A stretch of 64,000 nucleotides of DNA, taken from Glandiceps talaboti (Eukaryota > Hemichordata > Enteropneusta > Spengelidae). Position 1 is the first letter of the stretch, and each line of letters starts with the position of its first letter. The notes under the pieces were generated by a model that saw only the letters and a program-made list of their open reading frames with translations, was not told where the DNA came from and ran no database searches. The DNA lies in contig NC_135561.1 of the NCBI RefSeq assembly GCF_964340395.1, positions 5,498,518-5,562,517 on the forward strand, read 5' to 3'. Below are positions 25,301-37,300 of the stretch, piece by piece. The translations under genes were made by a program, and so were the position numbers.

Positions 25301-28300
25301 CAACTCTTCAGGCTTTTTTTTCAGTCTTTATTTGAATAAAACATTTTAAAAAAACAAAAAAACATAACTGTTGTTTTATGTGAAATGATGACCCGACTGA
25401 GTGATTGCAAAAGTCAGCTGAATAGGTATAGCCCCTAGGAGAACTGCCAAGAACAGATCAAGTTTTCCTTTACAAAACAAGAAATGAATATCAAACTAAT
25501 AACATTTGAAGATAGTGAGACTTACAAAAAATCTCCCAAGGAACTGTGCCAGTGTATGTGTACATGTCTGTACTCATTGCGTGTGTCTCTGTGTGTGTGT
25601 CTGTCTTAAATAAAAAACTGTTTGGCCAATTGCCTTGGTATCTTGTGTAGTGCCTCCTTACATATGTCCAAGCTGTGTAGAATTATAACTGATGTAGACC
25701 AATAGTGGCACAATCCTGTATACCTCCTCAACACCTTTGGGAGTATACTAGTAGGTGCGATGACTAAGCACAATGTGAAATCCTTCACGTAACAATCCAG
25801 CCAGGTCCACATTTATACATGTCAGCTGTGTTAGCAGGGGCAAAACCGTCAATTCAAATTCTGCCAAATGATTTGAAATTGAGCCAATATGACTGAGAAT
25901 GAAAGGTAGCAGTGTGTAAGGTACGCCATGACAGAGCGCCCTCACACATCGGTTAACCCCTTTCAGATAGAGCAGGCCAGTGAGGCCAGAGCAACACAAC
26001 CTGTTACATTCTAAAATGGCAACAGCAAGGATTATAAACCAGCACTGGGCACATTAAGGACCAGTCCCTCAAACCATTTGACCACAATTCTGCAATACTT
26101 GAGTAAGAATATTAGCAAAAATCGTGAACCATAACATTCCTTCCAAACACATCACAGTTGTACTTGGAGATTTTGTCATCTATAAATACATTGTCAGATT
26201 TTCATTCTTTATCATTTTAGGTTGTACAAGAAGCCAGTACTGGCTGTCCTGCCTGTATAGAGTTATACATAGAAAGTGTCAACAATATTAGTCTGAATGA
26301 AACACTGTTACAAGGACATAAACCTTCACTGTAAGTATACCACAACATTTGTTTACACATGGATATCAAGCCAGTGTTTGTATACCAATGATTTCAAATC
26401 AAAACCTACTGGAACAAATGCCTTTATATTTAGTTGGGAATGTGACTAAGTTTTTAGGTAAGAAAGACGTGTTCCAATCAAAGTGATTTCACCATAGCTT
26501 TGTAAGTTAGATTCAAAAACTTTAACTACAGTTGTACTGCTCAGCAGATTTGTCTGAAACTTTTTATTTTTCCTCAGAGTTGAGAGGTTTATTGATGGAG
26601 CAGACGTCCCTTTACCAGATGACTCGGAGTCATCATCCGTTGCTGAAGATGTGATAAAGGCACTGAGTGACACAAAGATTAGTTGTGAAGAACAAATAGA
26701 TGCAGAGACAAAACTAAACACAGAAATGCTATCAGCTCTTAATATCAATCAAAGCAATGATAATAAAAACAGTACTAGTCCACCACAGAATGGCACACAC
26801 GATGTATCACCCGACAATCAGGGTAACCTTGACAACAGTTACCAACAGCAACAAACTGGGAGCAGCGTCATTCACTCCTCAAAAGTTACCAGTATGTCAT
26901 TGCATGAATCCTATCTTGATGATAATGGCAATGATGTCCAAGAGGAACTTGAAGAGGGTGAGATAGTGGACTCTGATGAAGATGAACTTGAAGAGGGTGA
27001 GATAGTGGACTCCGATGATGAGTTAGAGGAGATAAAGAATTATGATAGTTTATCTCTACCCCCACCCCTCACAATTGTAGAAGTTGATGATTATATGGAT
27101 ATACATGTCTCTCTTGTCACTGATCCAACTACCTTTATGGTAAGTATCAAAAACATACTGGGTATTTATTTTGGATTTTTAATTTATAAATAATTTTATC
27201 ATGGCTTCCTTCTTGACAAATCGATGTCAAACAACATTTTCAAAGTCCATATTTGTAACAAGTTGGAAGCCATGATAAAATTGTCTTATAAATTAAAAAT
27301 CCAAAATAAATATCCAATCCTCATCTATTTGGTCACTTTAAAGGAGAATGCTGTGAACGCCATGAAATAAAGGCATTTTTGTCGAACCATTCCATATTTC
27401 TGAGGCTAACTCCCATGAAGCAACACACAAACACTCGTAAGGGCTGCCACTATTTAAACAATAGAAAGCCAATGATTTTCATTTCGTATTTCACATCAAT
27501 TTTACTCATAATGTAAGCAATGTAAAATCATAAAATTACTCTCTACGACCCAAAGTTTGCAAAAATGCCTTTATTTCATCCTAGAGTGGAATTCCCCATT
27601 AACTTTAGGTTCTCATGGTTAAGCATCACCAACATTACAACTGATTTCAGAGAAAAAAACAATTTGAAGTAAATGCCTTATTTTGGGTCTTGGTTATGGT
27701 CAGCATTGCCTCATGAGAATCTGTTTAAATTCATATGCAATAGGTGAGCAATGAATATTCATGACTCCTAAGTGTTTATTACCTTCAGTGAATATCCCAT
27801 GATATTCATCGTTCACCTATTGTATATACATTTCTGCTCATGAGGCAATATTCCCCATCGAAGTTTCCGTATATTATACACAAACACTAAAGACGCCTTA
27901 TCACAATGGAGCAATGAGAAGTGACATGTAATTGATGGACACTGCATGAAAGGGTAGCGTTTCCGGTTCTGGATACACAACGATCACTATAGAATTGCAG
28001 CGATTCTGGATGTGCTGGAAACATCACTTTTTCATACATGGGGCACTGGTCATTTTCATGAGTGTTCAGGTGTTTCAAAAATTTCACTTTCATTGCCTTT
28101 CAGTGAGTGTATCGCAATGACCGTTGAAATCAATGTGCACCATTTTCAGACTGCTTATGGATAGAAAAAATCCTCAAAAGTTTATATTTTTTTAGAATGA
28201 TGACTCAGCACTAAAACTTTCACAAGTCTTTCAGGATTGCAATATCTATCAAAGAACTGCCAGTCGTACAATCTATTCTACTTTCTGTAGTAAATTACTT

Positions 28301-31300
28301 CAACTGTGTTGTTAAAATTGGCTACCAATTTATCAGTCCTAGCATGTTATACAATCTTCATTATATGGTGATAAATTGCAAGAACAAGACAAAGTTGTGG
28401 CCCTCATTCAATGCATGATTTAATATTTAGCTACTAGTAGTAGGTAGTAAAGGTAATTCAAGCCAACAAAAATATCAGGAATGAAATCAGAGACTGCACA
28501 ATTCAGCATAATACAGTTTTATTGAACATTGTAAAAAATTTCCATGTATGTTTGATTCTCCTTCTACAGTGCCAACCATGGAGTAACTATGATGACCTGG
28601 ATGACTTGGTCGAAAACATGAAAGAATTCTACAACACTCATGTAAGTAGATGAATTTTTACTCTATAGTCACGCTGTCTGTGTCTCTGTTTTGGTTCCCT
28701 CCTGTGGGCAGGCTACATTGTCAGTGCAGTGGTGCTATTTTCTATATCTAGACAGTGTAGCTTCAAATTACTATTGGTCCACATCCCGCATAGCTATGTT
28801 CTTGTATATAATGTGTAATGTGATAATGTGTGTTTAGTAGGCATTTTTATCTGAATATCAGTGACAATTATTTTTTTTTCTAAAAACATGTAACGTGAGA
28901 CACTTACACTAACTTAATGTGCTTGAGGTCATGACCCCTTCAGTTTTGGGCCATGGCCTCATTCTCATATTAAGATAGCTGTAGTCATCTAAATATTGGA
29001 AATATCTGATATTTGAGTACACTGATTGTTGAAACTATAACTTCTTTCATTTTGAGGAATACTTTCCCCCCCTACTCAGTGTCTAGTTTTAATTTACTGC
29101 TACTAAAGCCTTGATTGCCATTGAGATTTCAGTGTCAGTTTTGTAATGGTTTCAAAGACAACTAAATGAATAGTTAGTATATGAAGAAATTAATTTATAT
29201 TTTGATAGCAAATTTGCCATGTATAATTAGGTATTGTGCATACTTTTAATTTGCAAGGAAAGTAGTCAACATCAGGAGTTTTACAGATACAAGAAGTCAT
29301 TGATATTAACTGTTTTTAACTTGATATACAAAAATCAATTTTAGTCATTAGTTTATGTATGTTATACTTGTTAGCCGGTTACCATGGGAATACAATAGGT
29401 TACCATGGGAACACAATATATCTGGTAGCTTTGCTTTTGAAGTTCAATGTTTGAACTCTGTGTCGAGATCTGAAAGTCTTAATCTGTAATTGCTTGTCAG
29501 ATCAGAGTTTAAAACAACAGTTGTTTTTGAGATGTCAACTGTGTCCATCTTGATTATCAAAAGTCAGTACTTGCAATAGCATCATGATCAATGTCTGATT
29601 CTTTAAGGTGGTCATATGGACGAGGATTGGGCATTTATTTTGGATTTTTAATTTATAAAACTGTTTTATCGTAGCTTCATACTTGAAAAATCCATGTGAC
29701 CAACATATGCCAAGTCCTTGTTTGTAGTTCAATGAATTGCAAAAACATAATAAATGTGTAAAATGTTTGTTATTGTATGTACAACAACAAACATTTTTAC
29801 ACATTTTTTGGCTTTTTTGCAATTTATTAAATGACAAACACAGACTTAGACAATGTTGTTTCAAATTGACTTTTCAAGTAGGATGCCATGATAAAATTGT
29901 TTTATAAATTAAAAATCCAAAATATATACCCAATCCTCATCCATATGGCCACTTTAAGTTGGGCAGTTCATTAATTATTACATAGTAATGTTTGTCAGTT
30001 CTTCAATTCGTACTTTTGATGAAATTTTGAGGGAAAAATACTAAATTTTCTAGACAGACTGTATTTATCGTGTAATCCTATCATTTCAATAATTGTGTCA
30101 AATATGATTTTGTCTCAGAGTATCTTACAGAATTTTTGGTGTAAAAGGATTTTTTAACTTCCTCTATTTTATATATTATTCTTTTTCCTATTTTTATTTA
30201 ACTCTGTATAATGGATATTTTTTGTATGAAAGTAACGTAAATAATAAAATAATGATACTGTCATAGCCTAAATAGAAACACAGGATGTCTGTTGGCCTAA
30301 GTTATTTATTAGGTTCAGTACCATGATTGTCATGATTCAGTGTAAGGATTCTAATTAGATATTACACATGTGCTCCCCAATATTTTTTATTCATTCAGCC
30401 AAGGAAAATACGAGTGACCTAAGAGTCACCCAACAAGTAGTGACAAACCTTAAAGGTGATTAAAAATACTCACATTCACTATCGCTAATTTGCTAGGCGA
30501 CATGTTTGTGAAATGCATTCTGGTTTTAAAACTTTAAAAAAGCGTCTGCAAACACCTTAAAATGTCCTTTTTTCAGTCAGTTCCCTTTGGATTTACTTCG
30601 AGAGTTTTCGGGTATTTCCGGTCCCACCTAGACCACAGGATTTTGTGACGTCATAAGGGGTACTCGTTAGCACTAAGGCTATGACGAGCATAGTCACTAG
30701 GTGAATAACAGGCCGTAACACAGTTGTTCTTTACCACACAGACGCTTTTTTAAAGTTTTAAAACCAGAATACATTTCACAAACATGTCGTCTAGCAAAAT
30801 ACTAATAGTGAATGTGAGCATATTGAATCACCTTTCAGGTCACTCGTATTTTCCTGCTGAATGATATTGGAGAATAATATGATATCTCCTCGTGCATGAT
30901 TTTATGAAAAATTGGGAAAAATAATAGAGATTGGAATGATTTGACTCATATTTCGAGCACTGTAAAATCAGCGATATAGACACAGGTTGATTAAATGTCA
31001 TGATGTACAACCTGGGTATATAATCCATATTTTCTGTTCAAAGACAATAACTTGGGTTGAGTATGGTATAATAGTCTGTGTTCTTACAAAGACACGAGTT
31101 GAGATAATATTGTTGTATATATATGCATTCATAATAGTGTACATAGACAAGTCCTGTAAGCATATGCATTCCAAAACATCTGTCTTGCACATGGACACAC
31201 AGGATATCAACAGTGTTCGATTTTGTACTCAAGTTCAGTGTCATTATTATGGTCTGTGTAGTATATAGTTATTTATCCATGCACGGTGCACTCCTTGCAC

Positions 31301-34300
31301 TCAGCTAGCATGTACTTACAAAGAAATCTGTTTATATACAAGTTTATTGTTTTGATTGGAAGTCAGGGTCATAATACTATTTCCCCTCTCCCCCACCCCA
31401 CCCAACCACCACGGTAGTAGCCCTTGTGGTTTTGTGAATCAAGAATTCAGCTCTTTGACCCTTTAAAGTCTGACCTCCTATATATAGGGTGTGATTACAT
31501 AGTTAAAATAACCAAGTCATTGATGGGTTAATAAGTACAATTGACTATGCATGTGGTAATGACTGTCAACTAATCAAAACCTAAGCAAAGTTTTCCAGTG
31601 TTGACTTGTACAGCACACAATGCTGATTTCTGTTCAATTGCATGTTCCAACATTTGAGACAGGATCTTTTGAGGTACATCTATTGCAATTTCTATGGTAA
31701 GGACTGAAATGATGATTGCTTTTAAATTATCAAACATACAATTTGGAATCAAATTGTAGCTTGTTTAAGGCAGTCCGATGAAGGAGTATGTATACCGGCC
31801 TTGAGATCTGTATACTCTATGTTCACATGTGGTGATCAGCAAACTTTTAAGTTACTTCCATTGCTGTAACATCGTTGTGTCTGTATATATTTTGTACTGT
31901 CTACAGTTTCAGTGTGACAAGAGTTTTGAATGAAGCATGACTATCCTGTAAATCTGTAGATTGTTCTAACAACATTGTTTCTGGTACAGTTTGTCACATG
32001 CAGAAGAGTTTGGTGTTGTGCTGATGGTTACACTCCTAATTGTGTGAATACCTTCAGACAGTTATTGTGAAGATCTGCTACAATTACTTTGGCAGGCCAG
32101 TCATCAGTGAGTGCTACCGAAAGTGGGCACACCAATCCATCCTCTTCACTATCAATTCGGCATATGAATTGACCCTTACTGCTAAATTTCTGTACTCTCG
32201 TGTTGCCTATTTCTGCAATGTACAGAAGTTCATCTTTGTCTACTGCCACTGAAATTGGAAATATGAGGTCACCATCTTCTTCCCCATAGTTACCAAATTC
32301 ATACAAAAATTTACATTTTTGGTTGAAAACTTGTACACGGTTGTTGTTCATATCTGGTACATACAATCTTCCTTGTCTGCTGACACATAGGCGTGTAGGT
32401 CCGTTGAACTGAGCTGGTCCAGTTCCATAGCTCCCTACTGTAGTGATGTATTTACCACTCTGAGTGTATTTTCTGATACAGTGTGTTGTCTTGTCAGTGC
32501 TGCCACCTTTACCATCATAGTCAGTCACATAAACAGTGCCATCTACAGGGCTGATAGCTATACTGTCTGGATACCTCAATTCTTTCTGTCCAAAGCATCT
32601 GATCAATTTTCCATCCTCGTCACTCACAACTATTTGGTGATTACCAAGGTCTGTCATCAAATAATTTCCATCTTTTGACTCGGCTATATCCCTTGGTTTG
32701 AATTCATTCATAAACTGCGAGAATGCAAAACTTTTGACATGATTTCCATCTCTATCAATGACTTGTATTCTTCTGTTTATTCTATCAGCCACAGCAAGTT
32801 GTCTTCTTTTGTTCATGATCACACTGCATGGTTCATTAAAGCATCCTTTCCCATTCCCCTTCTTTCCTAGGGTTTTAACCAATCTTTTGGTAACAGGAAT
32901 ACTGAACGGTGATCCTTGTATTGGTTGATCACCAATTGCCATAGCAACTTGATGTGTACCTTCCATTTCTCCTCTGACAGTGAGTAGTAGTGTACCATCT
33001 CTGTTGTCAGTTACTTTGACATCTTCTCTTGTTCCATCTGGTTTTCTCATCTCAGCCTTCACAGCTGGTGTTGGTATGACTTGTCTTCCTTGGCTGTCTT
33101 TGGTTCTGATCATGATGTCACCTGACTCGCCTTCCAACAGCTTTGATGGAAATTTGTCAAAAGTGCACTTAGAGGCACAAATCTCAGACATTGTTGTTTT
33201 GATTCTACCAGTATCACTTGGGTCATTTATTGACCTTTGACCCACACCAATATCTACCACATTTCTGGTTTCAGTTATTACATCACTTTTTGCTGTCGAG
33301 CTGCACAGCAATCCCAGTATGCCCTGTCCTGGAACCTCTGCAGCTGCCCTGAATTCTTTCACTTCTGGGTTACCATTTGATGTTGTTTCCATAGAGATTA
33401 GGTCTTCGACATGCTGCAGTGTTTTCTGTTTATTGGACATAAGCTGAGCAGCACTCCCATGATGCATCAGAGCTTCTAGATAACCACACGTACTTGAAAT
33501 GTTGCCATGTTTCATTTCCCATTCATCTATTTGGACATCAGCAGTTTTCACTTTCTGTCCATACTCTGTCTTCAAAACCTCTACCAGTCTCTTCTCTTCC
33601 TTCCTTATTTTCTGTACCATCTCTTCAGCTTTCTTTCTCACCTTCTTCTCTTCTTCCAGGCACAGTTCTTGCAGGTAGTCTCTGGACTGTCTTGCTTCTG
33701 ATTTACATGTCTCACTTTCCTTTTCCTTCTGTCTCAGCTTTACCACCATTTCGTTCAACTGTATGATGTACTTATCTGCTGCCTCTTTGAGTTCTTTGTG
33801 GACATGTTTCTCACTACGATGTTTAATCATGGCACAGTCAGTACACATAGTAACTTGACAGCTCTCACAGAAGTATTTGACTTCATTCTCTGGGTGAACA
33901 TTGCAGTAGACTTTTTGTGGTAGTAACTGACTTGTTGACTTTCCTTCTTTAAACTCTTGTACTGTGATTACAGTATGATTTCTACTCACAACAGCTCTTC
34001 TATGAGACTTTGTACATGGGGGACAAAAGTTAATACTACAGTCTACACACCTGTTTGTTGCTGTGTTTTCATCACATCCTTCACATAGTTCTGGTTCGGA
34101 CACTTCAGTTGGTCGACACCTGCCAACTATATCAAGCAGTGAGTTCATGAAGAAGTTGGCTTTAAGTCCAGAAACCCCGTTATCGGTTAACTCACAGGGT
34201 GTGTCACAAACCGAACATTGCAACCCTCCTTCTCTTTCAACAATCTTAATCAGACAGTCCTGACAAAATGTGTGATCACATGGTAGGACTTTAGGATTCT

Positions 34301-37300
34301 TGTACTCCTCTAAACAGATTGTACAGGAAAGGTAATCATCTCCAAGTTCTTTTAGAAATGTTTCCAAGTCCGGAATAGCCGTCGCCATGTTAGTTGATGG
34401 TACACATAATGACTCCACAAAAAAATCAGCAATTATTAACTTTTAAAAACCTTTTAACTTGTTAGAATTTTACAACTTTGTCATGTGTTTGCTTTGGTGT
34501 ATTGAGTCTGTTGCCATGGTTCAGCAACCAAACTGAAAGCACTTAAAGGTTCTTGTGAGAGCTAGGTAACTCTGAAATCAAGCATTGTTCAGCAGAGCAC
34601 AAACACAAGTGGCCTAATTTAGTAGACAAGTCTGGATCTGTGACTGCAAAGGTCAAGTAGTTCTTCCAACTACATAGTGATTTATATTGTACTGTAAATA
34701 ATATATACATGTACATAGTCTGTGTGCGTGCACTGTTTATTTTGTGACCCAAACATTGGCCACAATTTGCACTCATTTCTTTTAAAGGGGAATACTAGGC
34801 TTCAGGAATAAAGGCATCTTCATAAACTTTGGGTTCTGGAGAGTCATTTCTTGACTTTACATCACCTACACTGTACACACGATTTCAAAGAAATACTAAT
34901 TTGAACTTGTTCCACGTTTGAGATTTCTACTGTGGACCACACTGCCTCGTGGTAGTCGGCAGAAATGCAGATGTGATATCATGAATCTGTGAAATGAATA
35001 TATTAACATGAATGAATATTCATGACTCCTAAATACTTATTATCTTCAGTGAAAACGGCATTTTTAACCCCATCTGTCTGTCAGTGTGTCCTTGCATGCG
35101 TGCATTGCCACCCTCATATCTCTGGCATGCACCAACCGATTTCAACCAAACCTGGCACAATGGTGATATTCTATGTTAGACATATGTATGTCACTTTGTG
35201 TTGTGACTGAGTCAAATATGGCCGAATGTTAAACAATATGCATCATAACTAAGGTGGTCTAATACACAGTGACTTCATTCAAGTGCCTACCCCCATATTA
35301 TCAGATATGAGCTTTCTTTTATAACAAACCTTGGTTTCAAGGTCAAATGGCCATTTTGGTTATATTCATAGCTTTTCGAATCAAATATTTTAAGTGATAA
35401 TATTTTAATCATGACTTTTATTTGATGATGTGAGGCATAATTTATTGTAAGTTATTTAATTTCATGACCTTGACCTGTATAGCAAAATGGCCGCCATATT
35501 TGTGATAAAAAGCACTTTTTGCCCGTTATCTCCAAAAGTTTGATACATATGGACACCATTCACATGTCTACCCTAACAATATCACTGATGAGTTTTCTAA
35601 TGAGACCATGACCAAAATGGTTCTTTCTACGTTGTCGAATACATAAAGATTCCGTTTAAATGCACCAAGGTCAGCTTTCTTTTTATATCTTGACCTTTGA
35701 CTTTGACCATCATATTCAAGGTCAAATAGGAAATTGGTCAATAGATTATAAAGTTTTGTATCAAGAGACACCATTCAAATTTGCACATTAACAACTTTGA
35801 TATAAAGCATTCTTGTGGCAATAGCATTACAACAACAACACACTGTTGCTGCATAACAGTTCTACTTTGGGGTGTTACCTTTACAATACCAACCTTACTA
35901 GATTACTGTTTTTCTCCACCTCTAGGAGTACCAGTGTCCTAAGGTCAAAGTTGACGGAATCTATGCAGCCCTGTATGATGACGATGACTACTGGTACAGA
36001 GTCCAAGTCAAGGACCTTTTGAATGAACACATGGTTGCCATGTATATGTTAGATCTTGGTCACTATGATGTGGTTGCCAGAGAGAATATCCAACCATTAG
36101 TGTCAGAGTTTAGGAAATTACCATTCCAAGCAGTCACCGCATCACTAGCAGGTAAGTTGTCTTTGCCTCGAGGATGTTATTGCCATGACGACAATGTAGT
36201 TGCCATAGAGAATATTCAACATTTAGTGTCTTAGTTTAAGAAATTACCATTCTAAACTGTCACTGCATCACTAGCAGGTGAGTGATCATGGTATCTGTGA
36301 TGCGGTTGCTATAGTGATTATATGGTTACCATAGAGAATATTATCTAACTTTCCAGTATCCCAGTTTAGGAAAGAACCATTCCAAGCAGTCACTGCATCA
36401 CTAGCAGGTGATTTGTGTTTGCTTCAGTAATATGATTGCTATGGAGACACTGATTGCCATAGATTACCATTATATAGGCAATGGTCAAGATGTGAAATTC
36501 CCAATTTTGTTCACTACCCATGATGCCTTGCCCCAGTGAGTAGCAGGTCTCATCTCAGCAGGATATGCTGATTTTCATATTTCTATTTTAGAGAGGTAGC
36601 ATGATACAGGATTGGTAAATATCAATTTTTTGAACAGGAAAGAAATCAGCATTGCCTTGTTCTCCCAGCAAACACAACATTTAGTTTGATAATCTTTATT
36701 CTTACTGGTAACACAGCAAATTTCATAACTGCATTCAGCTTTTCTGTTTGATACAACCATGCAGAAACCAATAAGAAACTAAACATGCCACACTTTAGGA
36801 TAGCGAGATTGAATGAGTACAGATTCTTGCTACATTTTGTCTAAGTGAAGTGAACTACACATGTCACCATACAGACATCAAATGAACACTGATAAGGACA
36901 TTTTACGTACCCTTCATCGGGTGTTTGATACTAAGAAACACATTGGCGCCCGAATGTCTGCATGGAGTTGCAGTACATTTAAATGGTTTATTTCATGATT
37001 TAGAATGAATATAGCAAAAAATACAATCTTGCTATTGAAGCGTGACATGTCCAGTTTCTTATCAGTTTCTGTGTGGTTGTATCAAACATAAAATATGAAC
37101 GATATTTTGAAATTCACTGAAAGTGTTTTTGTATTGTATGGTTGTGATTCTTTTTAAGCAAGTAATATTATTTTACTATTTCTTGTTTTGTAGGAGTCAA
37201 ACCTAAGGCAGACTCTGACAGGTTCTCAGACCAAGCTGTCAACCGCTTCTTTGAGTTGACATACCACAAAGAGTTTGTTGCACAGGTTGTTGACAAGTGT

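Noticed and set aside
34389-34418. Ten extra codons upstream of the TRIM start
   Set aside because: They lack an ATG (the frame begins with GTG); eukaryotic initiation at 34388 is far more likely.
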